This document shows, in pieces, positions 1 to 8,671 of a stretch of 64,000 nucleotides of DNA. The notes beneath the pieces are model-generated. The model was not told the origin of the DNA. It saw only the letters and a list, made by a program, of their open reading frames with translations, and did no database searches. The position numbers and the translations under genes are program-made. Source of the DNA: Chlamydiales bacterium (GTDB lineage: Bacteria > Chlamydiota > Chlamydiia > Chlamydiales > Simkaniaceae); assembly GCA_024233515.1 (NCBI GenBank), contig JACKPO010000005.1:96160-160159 (forward strand), in the 5' to 3' direction. The first letter of the stretch is position 1. Every line of letters starts with the position of its first letter.

Positions 1-1695
1 TGGTCAGGAATTGCCGCAGACAATGCGAGAGGGAGTCCCGATGTCCCTGCGCATCTCCGCTATGTCAACGGAGGGCAACAACAAACTGCCATGAAACACG
101 TTCTTAACACCCCTAGACTCTACGAAGGGCTTAGACCTGATCAGATCGACCAGAAGGGGCTCTATATGTGTGTTGATCAGTATCTTCATGTTGCAAATCA
201 TTGCCAAGACATCGATGCCCTTTTTGGAGAGCTGAATAGACGCCTTTTGGAAAGAAGCTACGCGAATCCCCTATTGAATGGAATCGCCTTTGGCATCAAA
301 GGGCTCCTTTCTCTTCTCCCTTATACCTATGCTTGGGGCTATTACATCGTCTTAAAAACCTCAGAGATCCTCATCAACTTCTCGCTGCAACACATTGCAA
401 AGTTTGCGGTCTGGTATACTCAAGCAGGAACAAACTTCTTAATGCAGGCTCTTAATACAACGGTACAGTCATCGAGTTATACGACTGCACTGGATAAAAT
501 CCTCCTTGAGAAATTAAAAGACCTCCAAAGTGACCTCGAGCGGGAGATGAAGCTTGCTAAGAGTGAGAAAAAAGGGGCAAAATCTGTCAACGATGAATCG
601 GTCCGTGCCCTAATATCTCATCTCAAACGAACCCTCGTGACCATTCAATGCGATACAGCAGACGATGCGATGGGGCATCAGAAAGCCCTTGAAGGGCTTA
701 AGGCTCTAGAAACCTTTATCACCGACCAGGTCAAAGACGCCGTTTCCCCGATTATTATTCGTACCATTGAGTCCTTTCTCCATCGAGAGTCGATGCTCCT
801 TGCTCTTTATCGTGGGTTAGAACTCGCTAATAAAGGGGTGAGAGAAGAAACAGAGCCTCTTACTGAAGCGCAGATGACTGAGCTGAGACAAGAAACACGA
901 AAAGAAGCTCCGGATGAAGCAGATATTAAAGATAAAATCGAGCGGATTCATGATGGTCTAAAAGATGAGATGGGAAACGTCTTAAAAAAGATCTTAGAAA
1001 CCGCTGCCCACCCTTCGATCAATCGCGCCATCGATGATTTTGCGAAACAGCCTGGGCAGGTCGTGAGTGAAACCATTAGTTGGCTTGAGAAAGCGCTCTA
1101 TAGTGAAAGTAGCAATGGAGAAAGCGAGAATGTCATCAAAGAACTCGAAAAGGACTTTGCACAGTTAGATGGCGGAGCTCATCACGATGCCACTCTTCAC
1201 CACATGTATGAAACCTACAGCCACTTCATTAAAGTGTTTCGCGAACATGAAGAGGACTTAAAAAGGCACCAAAGTTACAACGGGATCCTTTTAAAGCGCG
1301 ATGTTCTCAACGTCGTTGCAGAGCCCCTTGATACTTTAACCATTGCCCTTGCAGAGGTCATGAAAGCTCCTCGGGACGCTGGAAAAAAAGAGGCTTTAAG
1401 GTTGGCTTTAGAGGGAATGAAACGTGCCGTCGGAACAAACCGCCCCGCTCTTAACCGTGTCAAAGAATCAGAAACCACAAGTCACGCTGAAAGACACAGA
1501 GGGATGATGGGACGAACACTTGGAAGTTGGGAAGTCCTTCTATCTACGATAAAGGGAAAATCAAAACCCGTTGTCCATGAAGGGATGAAGACAGCCGCCC
1601 AGTTTTTAACCAGAAGTGCAATGAAGATTCCAAGAAATCCCGTTCTTGTGCAACACTTGGTAAGAAGAGTATTTCTCCTTTTTGTCAAAGCTTAG
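1..1695 (+). CDS. Chlamydial hypothetical protein with hydrophobic N-terminal part (5' truncated)
   Basis: The reading frame is open from base 1, so the gene begins before the window; the first ATG in view (91) is internal or at best an alternative start. The visible 564 codons carry a long hydrophobic stretch, roughly residues 50-110 counted from that ATG (LLSLLPYTYAWGYYIVL and following). This is followed by a long, charged, mostly helical region with probable coiled coils (LQSDLEREMKLAKSEKKG). I recognise no enzymatic motif. The organisation, hydrophobic segments followed by a long helical tail, is common among large chlamydial membrane or secreted proteins, but no function can be assigned. 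The stop (TAG, 1693-1695) lies 8 bp before the Nudix gene start, so the two may be co-transcribed. Confidence 0.7.
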   Translation, partial: WSGIAADNARGSPDVPAHLRYVNGGQQQTAMKHVLNTPRLYEGLRPDQIDQKGLYMCVDQYLHVANHCQDIDALFGELNRRLLERSYANPLLNGIAFGIKGLLSLLPYTYAWGYYIVLKTSEILINFSLQHIAKFAVWYTQAGTNFLMQALNTTVQSSSYTTALDKILLEKLKDLQSDLEREMKLAKSEKKGAKSVNDESVRALISHLKRTLVTIQCDTADDAMGHQKALEGLKALETFITDQVKDAVSPIIIRTIESFLHRESMLLALYRGLELANKGVREETEPLTEAQMTELRQETRKEAPDEADIKDKIERIHDGLKDEMGNVLKKILETAAHPSINRAIDDFAKQPGQVVSETISWLEKALYSESSNGESENVIKELEKDFAQLDGGAHHDATLHHMYETYSHFIKVFREHEEDLKRHQSYNGILLKRDVLNVVAEPLDTLTIALAEVMKAPRDAGKKEALRLALEGMKRAVGTNRPALNRVKESETTSHAERHRGMMGRTLGSWEVLLSTIKGKSKPVVHEGMKTAAQFLTRSAMKIPRNPVLVQHLVRRVFLLFVKA

Positions 1696-1702
1696 CATAG
1701 AT

Positions 1703-2164
1703 ATGGAAAGACATTTTGTAGCAACTGTTTACCTCTTGAAAGATGACCGCGTTCTCCTCATCCTCCACCCGAAACTCGGAAAATGGCTTCCGCCAGGAGG
1801 GCATATCGAAGAGAATGAATCTCCCCCCGATGCTGCCCGCCGCGAGGTTAAAGAAGAAACAGGGCTCGAGTTTATTTTTATCCAAGATGAGCACCTTTTG
1901 ATCGATCGATGGAATGCTAAAAGTTTTGAGCGCCCCTTTCTCTGTTTAATGGAAGAGATCCCCGCACATAAAGGAGTCCCTGCTCACCAACACATGGACC
2001 TTATTTATACTGGAGTTCCCCTAGGAAATACCGAACCGGTCTCTGATGATCCCTGCCGGTGGTTTACCTTAGAAGAGGTCGAAGCTTTGGAAAGCGATGT
2101 CGAAATCTTTGAGGAAACCAAAGAGGTGATCCGCACCCTCCTTCCAGCAAAGGTGAGCCGATGA
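1703..2164 (+). CDS. Nudix hydrolase
   Basis: Predicted to hydrolyse a nucleoside-diphosphate-linked substrate in the cytoplasm. The complete Nudix box GX5EX7REUXEEXGU is visible at residues 33-55 (GHIEENE, then seven residues, then REVKEETGL). This supplies the Mg-binding glutamates. Length (153 aa) fits a single-domain Nudix enzyme. I take ATG 1703; a TTG at 1682 would add seven residues but overlaps the upstream gene, and neither has a clear Shine-Dalgarno. The stop overlaps the next ATG by 4 bp (ATGA), so translation is coupled to the BioD-like gene. The substrate cannot be read from the sequence; mutT-like sanitation is only one possibility. Confidence 0.85.
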   Translation: MERHFVATVYLLKDDRVLLILHPKLGKWLPPGGHIEENESPPDAARREVKEETGLEFIFIQDEHLLIDRWNAKSFERPFLCLMEEIPAHKGVPAHQHMDLIYTGVPLGNTEPVSDDPCRWFTLEEVEALESDVEIFEETKEVIRTLLPAKVSR

Positions 2165-3276
2165 GTGGTCCTGCTTTCTTTGTTGCTGCAACAGGGCAAC
2201 ACGTTGGGAAAACCACCACCTGCTTAGGTCTCGTTTCAGGACTGATGAAACGATCCAAATCTGTAGGCTTTCTAAAACCGGTTGGGCAAGAGCATGTCGA
2301 AATCGATACAGGGATCCACGTCGATAAAGATGTCGTCCTTTTTAAGGATCACTTCGGTCTTCCTGAAAAAGAAGAGGTGATGAGTCCCGTTCTTTTCCCC
2401 AGAGGGTTCACCCGCGATTTCATTGATGGGAAAGTGTGTGAAGAAAAGCTCGCTCAAAGCATCGCAACCTCCTACCACACGATTCGGGGGAAAACTTCGA
2501 GTCTTGTCGTCGAAGGGACAGGACATGTCGGCGTTGGCTCTATTGTGAATCTCAGTAATGCAAAAGTCGCTTCCCTCTTAGGACTCGATATGATCCTCGT
2601 TGCTTCAGGAGGGCTGGGCTCCTCCTTCGATGCCCTGGCTGTCAATAAAGCTCTCTGTGATGCTCACAATGTCAAAATTGCTGGCGTGATCCTCAACCGT
2701 GTCCATAATGATAAACGGGAGATGGTCCTCTCCTACATGGAACGAGCACTGAGTCGTCTTGAAATCCCTATCCTTGGATGTATCCCTTTCGATCCTTTTC
2801 TCAGCAATCCCACCATGCAAGATTTTGAGCTCCTCTTTAAAGCGACTCTTCTCTCCGGTGAAGACCACCACATGCGCCACTTTCGCCATACCCGACTTGT
2901 CGCCACCTCTCTCAAAAACTACCGAGAACTGATTCTCCCGAACCAATTGATCATCACCCCTGCCAACCGCGAAGATATTATCCTTGCGACCCTCACAAAA
3001 CATTGGGATGTGAAAATTGCCAACCCCAATGAAGACCTTTCGGTGGGAATCATCCTCACTGGCAACACCCCTCCCCGACAAACCATTGTCGAAGCTCTAA
3101 AAAAAGCAAACATCCCCATGCTCTATGCTCCCGTCAGCAGCTATAAAGCGATGGAGATGATCACCTCCTATACCGTCAAAATCCGAAAAGAAGATAAAGA
3201 AAAGATCATCGAAGCAGTCGAACTCGTCGAATCACATATCGATTTCGACAAACTCACCTCCTCGCTTCAAAGATAA
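2161..3276 (+). CDS. BioD-like P-loop / DRTGG-domain protein
   Basis: The N-terminal half is a dethiobiotin-synthetase-like P-loop NTPase with Walker A at residues 12-19 (TGQHVGKTTT). The C-terminal third (about 230-330) resembles a DRTGG domain, with GIILTGNTPPRQTIVEALKK and YKAMEMI. This pairing is the regulatory N-terminal module of long-form phosphotransacetylases (Pta), here without the catalytic PTA domain (371 aa against about 700 for long Pta). It is therefore more likely a stand-alone regulator or ligase-like NTPase than a biotin enzyme, and no other bio gene is near. The gene is translationally coupled to the Nudix gene by an ATGA overlap. Downstream lies palindrome A. Confidence 0.75.
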   Translation: MSGPAFFVAATGQHVGKTTTCLGLVSGLMKRSKSVGFLKPVGQEHVEIDTGIHVDKDVVLFKDHFGLPEKEEVMSPVLFPRGFTRDFIDGKVCEEKLAQSIATSYHTIRGKTSSLVVEGTGHVGVGSIVNLSNAKVASLLGLDMILVASGGLGSSFDALAVNKALCDAHNVKIAGVILNRVHNDKREMVLSYMERALSRLEIPILGCIPFDPFLSNPTMQDFELLFKATLLSGEDHHMRHFRHTRLVATSLKNYRELILPNQLIITPANREDIILATLTKHWDVKIANPNEDLSVGIILTGNTPPRQTIVEALKKANIPMLYAPVSSYKAMEMITSYTVKIRKEDKEKIIEAVELVESHIDFDKLTSSLQR

Positions 3277-3305
3277 CGACTCATATAATTGATAAGGGGC
3301 TTTTA

Positions 3306-3468
3306 ATACCATGTCTCAAAAATAAGTTGGTGAATGTAGCTTGTTCTTTTCGGTTAAAATTTAGTTTTCGATTTCGCTAACCAGCAAGTGGTTAGGCTCA
3401 TCTCCAAACTCAATTTTTCCTCGAAAATCTCAGCGCTAATTCTGCACCTTATTTTTGAGACATGGTAT
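3306..3468. repeat. Palindromic element A (163 bp imperfect palindrome)
   Basis: Perfect 21-nt terminal arms (3306-3326 and 3448-3468; outer part ATACCATGTCTC) flank a further imperfectly complementary interior. At the exact centre is a perfect hairpin, CTAACCA-gcaag-TGGTTAG (3377-3395). The whole 3277-3503 gap holds no gene. The element lies between two convergent genes, so it could act as a bidirectional terminator. Its length and plan match elements B-E in this window although the sequence differs. Confidence 0.85.
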
Positions 3469-3503
3469 AGTATTCCCCGATTCCCTTTTTTGAGAGCAAC
3501 GGT

Positions 3504-3968
3504 TCATTCCACATCCCAGATTTCAGATGAACCTGAATAGAGCAACCGCTTTATTTCATCTTCAAGGAGAGCATCCATAAATTGCTTATCAGGAAGTTGC
3601 TTTTCAAGGGACATGGTTCCTTCAACATATTCGATATTTTTTTTGACATACTTTTTTGCTTGCCTACTTAGCACATCATCAAAAGGCTCATGGGCAATAG
3701 GGACAACAACAAGACTGCATGATAACGCATGAAATAGCTTTCTAAGTGTCTTTAAAGTCGGTTCTTGGTCACCTCCTTCAAGTTTCGAAATAAATGACTG
3801 CGGCACACCACTACGAGCAGCAAGCTGCTTTTGTGTCATATGGAGACGTTTGCGTAGTAAGCGAATGATAGATGCATGATCTAATCTCTCAAACTTCTCA
3901 TCGAAGAGAAGCATTGAAAGCTGATCGATCATAAGTTTTTGAGTTAAAGATAAAGTTTTCTCTGCCAT
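3504..3968 (-). CDS. XRE-family helix-turn-helix regulator (antitoxin-like)
   Basis: An HTH_XRE domain lies at about residues 35-90 (LRKRLHMTQKQLAARSGVPQSFISKLE, given here as two overlapping parts: MTQKQLAARSGVPQ and SFISKLEGG). The rest (90-154) is a charged helical tail ending EIWDVE. XRE proteins of this size are often antitoxins of HigBA-type modules, but no toxin-sized partner lies on either side: the neighbours are palindrome A and a glycosyltransferase. An inverted repeat 11 bp upstream of the start codon (3979-4013) suggests autorepression. The upstream AT content is very high, unlike the surrounding genes, which hints at acquired DNA. An orphan regulator is the safest call. Confidence 0.8.
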   Translation of the reverse strand: MAEKTLSLTQKLMIDQLSMLLFDEKFERLDHASIIRLLRKRLHMTQKQLAARSGVPQSFISKLEGGDQEPTLKTLRKLFHALSCSLVVVPIAHEPFDDVLSRQAKKYVKKNIEYVEGTMSLEKQLPDKQFMDALLEDEIKRLLYSGSSEIWDVE

Positions 3969-3978
3969 AACATACCCA

Positions 3979-4013
3979 TTTAGATATATTCTATAACCAT
4001 AAGAATATCTAAA
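3979..4013 (-). promoter_or_regulatory. Operator-like inverted repeat upstream of XRE gene
   Basis: TTTAGATATATTCT (3979-3992) faces AAGAATATCTAAA (4001-4013); their complements agree except for a 2-nt insertion. The repeat starts 11 bp before the XRE start codon, where an autorepressor would block transcription. More TATATTTAT-like units follow up to about 4055, so additional weaker sites are possible. Confidence 0.5.
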
Positions 4014-4040
4014 TCGATATATTTATGTCTAATAATATAT

Positions 4041-5033
4041 TTATATCAATATATTTTTGATGCAAGCACCTGTTTTGCAGGTACGTAGGATCGGGCACCG
4101 TTTAGAGAAGGTTTTACCGTAGGGGCAGGTCCCTTGGATGGCATGGTGGCGCGTGCCTGGGGGTTTATAGACGGCCGCTGCTGAGGGACCAAAAAAGCTT
4201 GTTGTGGAAGCAGTGGTGGTCGCTGCAAGGTGGAGTGCGCTGGAATCAACGGTGAAGATCTGGTCCATCCTTGTCATGAATCGTTGCCAAACAGGAAGGG
4301 TCATTTTGGGAAGAACGGTGCTCCGCATAGGAAACTGCGCAGAAAGAGAAAGCCCCTCTTGCCGCTCTCTTTCAGATCCCCAAACAAAGTAGAAATGGGC
4401 CTGCTGGCTTTGCTTTTTGAGAATCTCGATCCAGGTTGACAGGGACAGTTTTTTGTTTTCCCAATGGGCGCCAGGACAGACCATGATCTTTTCCTGAGAA
4501 ACCAATTTCGATTCGATCCATGTTTTGTCTTCGTCTGAAATGTTAAGCTCCACGGGGCGGGGCATCGCTTCCCCTTTTAAGTTGAAATGGTTTTCAATGA
4601 TCGAGAGGTATTGAAGGGTGATGGGAGCGTGTTTGTTTTGCGGATAGCGATGGGTAAGAAAAAAGGCATTGGGCCACTCCGGGGCTGAGCGAAATGTGGT
4701 TCCGATTTTTTCTTTCGCAGGAACAAAGTAGGTGATCAGTCCCGATTTAATATTTCCTTGGAGATCGATGAGAAGATCGTAATGGGTCTTTCGCAGCGAT
4801 TGAATCGCCCCTTTGATCGATCGACGCGACTTAAGGAGATTTTTTTTCCACTTGCGTACTTCAAGGGGGATCACGTGGCGCACATCGGGATGAGCAGAGA
4901 GAAGTTCTGCAAACGGTTTTTCTACAACCCAATCAATGTGCGCATGAGGAAATGCTGCTTTAAGCCTTGCTAAAACAGGGAGCGATTGAATAATATCTCC
5001 AAGCGATGTGGTCTTAACGATTAATATTTCCAT
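4041..5033 (-). CDS. waaC: GT9 heptosyltransferase (WaaC-like)
   Basis: Glycosyltransferase family 9. The start MEILIVKTTSLGDIIQSLP is the classic heptosyltransferase I N-terminus, which is why I take ATG 5033 rather than upstream starts. The C-terminal donor-site region includes VCPGAHWENKKLS, the FTVDSSALHLAA motif (aligned with the family's D-S-G-x-x-H) and SFFGPSAA. At 330 aa the length is normal. The expected role is adding L-glycero-D-manno-heptose to Kdo of the LPS inner core at the cytoplasmic face. Chlamydiaceae LPS has only Kdo, so a heptosyltransferase marks a different core. No other LPS-core gene adjoins it. The acceptor could differ, and WaaF-type activity is not excluded. Confidence 0.8.
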   Translation of the reverse strand: MEILIVKTTSLGDIIQSLPVLARLKAAFPHAHIDWVVEKPFAELLSAHPDVRHVIPLEVRKWKKNLLKSRRSIKGAIQSLRKTHYDLLIDLQGNIKSGLITYFVPAKEKIGTTFRSAPEWPNAFFLTHRYPQNKHAPITLQYLSIIENHFNLKGEAMPRPVELNISDEDKTWIESKLVSQEKIMVCPGAHWENKKLSLSTWIEILKKQSQQAHFYFVWGSERERQEGLSLSAQFPMRSTVLPKMTLPVWQRFMTRMDQIFTVDSSALHLAATTTASTTSFFGPSAAAVYKPPGTRHHAIQGTCPYGKTFSKRCPILRTCKTGACIKNILI

Positions 5034-5120
5034 TTTTTCAAAAAATCGGTTCCAAAATATAGACATATTGTACAAAATACTTCATAAAAAGTCATACAGC
5101 AATTCCCAGACTGAGGACCG

Positions 5121-6425
5121 ATGAAGCACAAAGACGCCATTTTTTCCAATAAACACCCTAAAGAAATGTATTTATTGGCGCTGACTGAGATGTGTCAACG
5201 GTTCGCTTATGTGGGGATTGGGAACCTTTTGGTTCTCTACTTAGTCAAGTATTTCCATTATAGCACGCCGAAGGCCACCCACCTTTTTGGCGCCTATACT
5301 GGAACTGCTTTTATCCTTCCCATCTTGGGAGGGTACATTGCCGATAGATGGAACTACCGGAGCCCCATTTTCTTGGGGAGTCTCTTGACCGCTGTGGGCT
5401 GTTTTTTGATGGCAACACTCCTCGAAGTGATGATTCTTCCAGCGCTTGTACTGATTGCCTTTGGAGGAGGACTCTTTACCCCCGCCATTTATTCCCTTTT
5501 AGGGTCTGTGTATCAAAAGAGACCTCACATTCGTGAAGGAGGGTTCTCGATTTACTACGCTGCTGTAAACATCGGCGTTTTCCTAGCAATGATAATCCTC
5601 GGGTTTCTGCAAACGATCGACTGGAGACTGGTCTTCATTATTTCTGGATGTGTTCAAATGATGGGACTGATCCCCTATTTTTCGATTAAGTCTTCCATGA
5701 GCCACCTTGATGTTCCCTCTCATTACTTCATTAAGAAAAAAGATGATCCCAATCACTTTCCTCTGAAAAAGCATGAATGGGATCGGATTTTTGTGATTTT
5801 GATCATGACTTTTGTCTCGATTGTCTTTTGGATGGCCTACAACCAAATGGGTTCCTCCATGACTCTCTTTGCCTTAAAATATACCGATCGTCATGTGGGC
5901 GGATTCTTAATCCCCACTCCATGGTTTACCTCTTTCGAGACCTTCTTCCTGATTCTTTTTGCATTCCCCCTTGCTTACCTTTACCTGTTTTTAAGACGGA
6001 TTAAGTCAAGCGCAAGCCCTCCCATGAAAACGGCGCTAAGCTTGTTCTTTATGGGGCTTTGCTTTTTGGTGATGCAACGAGCTGCTGCACATCTTCCACA
6101 TCATGCAAGCGATGCCCTTGAAAGTCCTTTTTATCTGATCTTTGCCTTTGGACTCATGGCGCTTGCAGAACTCTTTTTGGCTCCGATTGGACTCTCTCTT
6201 GTCACTAATTTAAGTCCCCACCGTTATCGCGGTCTTCTCACAGGTGTTTGGTTTGCATGTATCGGGATTGGTTTTTATCTTGGAGGCTACTTTGCAGGGT
6301 TCATGGATTCGATTAAGCTTTCCTCCTTCTTCGATATTTTTGTGATTACTTCCTTTATTCCTGCATTCTTACTGGTCCTCTTCTCGAAAAAACTCGATAA
6401 CATGCGCCACATCGATTACTTATAG
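5121..6425 (+). CDS. POT-family proton-coupled oligopeptide transporter
   Basis: A 434-aa, roughly 12-helix MFS protein of the proton-dependent oligopeptide (POT/PTR2) family. The N-terminus carries the family signature around residues 18-30 (ALTEMCQRFAYVGIGN, corresponding to E-x-x-x-RF-x-Y-x-G). It is followed by GGYIADRWNYR, the MFS motif-A-like loop. A later FAYMGE-like segment is replaced by LMALAELFLAPIGLSL, which matches the E-x-x-x-x-P-x-G POT helix 10 region. It imports di- and tripeptides with protons across the inner membrane, useful to an intracellular bacterium that depends on host amino acids. The 3' end overlaps the convergent rluA-like gene by 6 bp. Confidence 0.85.
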   Translation: MKHKDAIFSNKHPKEMYLLALTEMCQRFAYVGIGNLLVLYLVKYFHYSTPKATHLFGAYTGTAFILPILGGYIADRWNYRSPIFLGSLLTAVGCFLMATLLEVMILPALVLIAFGGGLFTPAIYSLLGSVYQKRPHIREGGFSIYYAAVNIGVFLAMIILGFLQTIDWRLVFIISGCVQMMGLIPYFSIKSSMSHLDVPSHYFIKKKDDPNHFPLKKHEWDRIFVILIMTFVSIVFWMAYNQMGSSMTLFALKYTDRHVGGFLIPTPWFTSFETFFLILFAFPLAYLYLFLRRIKSSASPPMKTALSLFFMGLCFLVMQRAAAHLPHHASDALESPFYLIFAFGLMALAELFLAPIGLSLVTNLSPHRYRGLLTGVWFACIGIGFYLGGYFAGFMDSIKLSSFFDIFVITSFIPAFLLVLFSKKLDNMRHIDYL

Positions 6426-7205
6426 CATTTTAAATAAATGAGGAAGAGGAGCTGTAGCCTGGACTTTCTTTCCTGTTTTAGGATGGGGAAAGGTCAGGCG
6501 ATAGGCGTGGAGGCAAAGGCGATCGATTTCCTTAGGAAACGACACATCGCGTCCATAGAGAAGATCCCCTAGGATGGGATGGCCGAGTTCAGAAAGATGG
6601 ACACGAAGCTGATGGGTTCGTCCCGTTTCGGGATGGAGCTCAAGAAGGGCATATCCTTTCCCTTTTTTAAGCACCTTATAGTGGGTCACCGCTTTTTGTC
6701 CCGTCGGCATTGCGCCATAAAGAGTCTGCCCATGAAAACTCCCCTTTTTTCCTAACTTATTTTCGATCGTTCCCCTTTCCTTTTTAGGAACCCCTTTCAC
6801 AAGGGCGATGTAGATCTTTTTTATTTCCCGTTTCTTAAAAAGGAGCTCAAGAGCTTTCTTCATCGGAAGGGTACGTGCCATGAGGAGAACTCCTGAGGTC
6901 CCTTTATCTAGGCGATGCACAAGGTGATGCCCCCTTTCCGCTGCAGAGACAATCCCTGCAGGTTTATTGAAAAGGGTAAGAGAAGGATCTTGATAAAGGA
7001 TGTCTAAGGTTCCAGTTGCGACTTTTTTCGGAGGATGAAAAAGGACGCGATCACCGACTTTGAGTTTCACCGATCCAAAGCGCTCGATCTTTCCATTGAG
7101 ACGGCAAGCGCCTTCATCGAGAGCTCGCTTGATTTCCCGTCCCGAGAGCTTTGTTTTCTCTTTGAGAAATTGAAGGAGGGAATCCTCCGTCTTTACTCTA
7201 AACAT
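6420..7205 (-). CDS. RluA-family 23S rRNA/tRNA pseudouridine synthase
   Basis: Isomerises uridine to pseudouridine in rRNA or tRNA. An S4-type RNA-binding segment at about residues 15-60 (REIKRALDEGACRLNGK) precedes the catalytic domain. That domain has the RluA motif HRLDKGTSG with catalytic Asp100, and HPETGRTHQLRVHL near the C-terminus. At 261 aa it is short for RluD (about 320) but typical of RluA-like enzymes in reduced genomes. It is the last gene of an ssb-pepA-rluA operon: its start lies 13 bp inside pepA. Which uridine it modifies cannot be told from sequence. Confidence 0.88.
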   Translation of the reverse strand: MFRVKTEDSLLQFLKEKTKLSGREIKRALDEGACRLNGKIERFGSVKLKVGDRVLFHPPKKVATGTLDILYQDPSLTLFNKPAGIVSAAERGHHLVHRLDKGTSGVLLMARTLPMKKALELLFKKREIKKIYIALVKGVPKKERGTIENKLGKKGSFHGQTLYGAMPTGQKAVTHYKVLKKGKGYALLELHPETGRTHQLRVHLSELGHPILGDLLYGRDVSFPKEIDRLCLHAYRLTFPHPKTGKKVQATAPLPHLFKML

Positions 7206-8671
7206 TCGAGAAGCTCAACAAGGAGGCGAACGCCGCTCCCACTTGCCTGAGAAAGATGATAATCTTTCGGGCTATCGAGAAAGGCAGTCCCTGCGATATC
7301 GAGGTGGATCCACGGCATCTTCTTTTGGATGAACTCCTGCAAAAAGATCGCTGCGGTGACCGACCCAGCGGCCCGTTTTTTTCCAGAGTTACGGATATCA
7401 GCAATCTCTGATTTCATAAGGGCCATATACTCAGGATCCAGGGGCATCCGCCATACTTTTTCACCGGTAACCTCTCCCGCTTTTTCACATTGTTTGGCAA
7501 AGCGGTCATTGTTTGAAAAGAGGCCTGCACGGACATCTCCCAATGCAATCACAACAGCTCCCGTTAAGGTAGCAAGGTCAATGACACGGCTCGGCTTAAA
7601 GCGGTCCTGCCCATAGGCTAAGGCATCGGCAAGAACAAGACGTCCTTCCGCGTCGGTGTTGGTGATCTCTACTGTTTTTCCGCTATAAGCGCGGTAGACA
7701 TCTCCAGGCTTATAACTGTTAGAGTCAATCGCATTTTCTGTTGTTGGGATCAAAGCAACAATATTAGCTTTGAGCTTGATCGCTGCTGCAGCTTGGATCA
7801 GACCCATCGCTGCTGCCGCACCTCCCATGTCGGCGCGCATATCTTCCACAAAGTTTGTTGGCTTAAGGTTCACCCCTCCTGTATCGAAGGTGATTCCCTT
7901 GCCCACGACCATTGTAAGATCTTTGGAATTGGGGTTTCCTTTATATTCCATTATCACGAGGGCTGGATCGATCCGCGAACCGCTTCCCACAGCCAGAAGG
8001 AGTCCCATCTTCTCTTTTTCAAGCTGCTTTTTATTAAGAACCGTTGCTTTCACTGTCGCGTAAGTGCGAGCGAGTTTTTTAGCCTCAGCCGCAAATGTTT
8101 CAGGAGTGATATCGAGAGCATTTCCATTGACAAGATCGCGAGCAAGGTTCACACCTGTCATGATCCCCTGAACTTTCTTAGGGATCTTTTCATCTTTTGC
8201 TCCAACGAGCGTCACCTTTTTAAGATGAAACGGTTTTTTTCCCTCTTTCGACTTCCATTTATCGTAAACATACCCGGAGAGGGCAATCCCCTCAGAGACG
8301 GCGCGCGTTACCTCTTGAATGTCAAATTTGTCCATTTTAGGGAGGGCAAAGTTGACACTTGCCCATTCTTTCCCTTGGCACCGTTTCATGGCAGCAGCAA
8401 AGGAACGTCTCAGTGTTTCTAAGCTGCACGTTTTTTCACCACCAAGCCCCAATAAGAGAAGCCTTTTTTCATCTTTTCCTGAAAGATAAGCGAGCATGGT
8501 AGCTCCCTCTTTTCCATCGAAATCTCCCGCTTTGATGATCGGAGTGATCTCTCCTTTCAAATCGGGAAGATTAGCAGCAAGATCTGCCCCTTTCTTTAGC
8601 TTAAAAAAAGGAACCACAATAAGATCGGCCTTCGGCCGCTTAGAAACATTTGGACAAACTTGAAATTGCAT
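7193..8671 (-). CDS. pepA: Leucyl aminopeptidase (M17)
   Basis: A cytosolic M17 metallo-aminopeptidase that removes N-terminal residues from peptides, recycling host or bacterial peptides. At 492 aa it has the expected two-domain length. The signature NTDAEGR lies at residues 338-344, and the metal-binding KGITFDTGG motif begins near residue 258. Further conserved segments are DMGGAAAAMG and RMPL. The start ATG shares one base with the ssb stop (TAATG), so it is translationally coupled. The ssb-pepA order is the same as in Chlamydia trachomatis. Together with the POT importer it forms a plausible peptide uptake and degradation route. Confidence 0.96.
   Translation of the reverse strand: MQFQVCPNVSKRPKADLIVVPFFKLKKGADLAANLPDLKGEITPIIKAGDFDGKEGATMLAYLSGKDEKRLLLLGLGGEKTCSLETLRRSFAAAMKRCQGKEWASVNFALPKMDKFDIQEVTRAVSEGIALSGYVYDKWKSKEGKKPFHLKKVTLVGAKDEKIPKKVQGIMTGVNLARDLVNGNALDITPETFAAEAKKLARTYATVKATVLNKKQLEKEKMGLLLAVGSGSRIDPALVIMEYKGNPNSKDLTMVVGKGITFDTGGVNLKPTNFVEDMRADMGGAAAAMGLIQAAAAIKLKANIVALIPTTENAIDSNSYKPGDVYRAYSGKTVEITNTDAEGRLVLADALAYGQDRFKPSRVIDLATLTGAVVIALGDVRAGLFSNNDRFAKQCEKAGEVTGEKVWRMPLDPEYMALMKSEIADIRNSGKKRAAGSVTAAIFLQEFIQKKMPWIHLDIAGTAFLDSPKDYHLSQASGSGVRLLVELLECLE

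Noticed and set aside
793..1695. Coiled-coil character of the first gene taken as evidence of an effector
   Set aside because: Composition alone does not support secretion, and the true N-terminus is outside the window.
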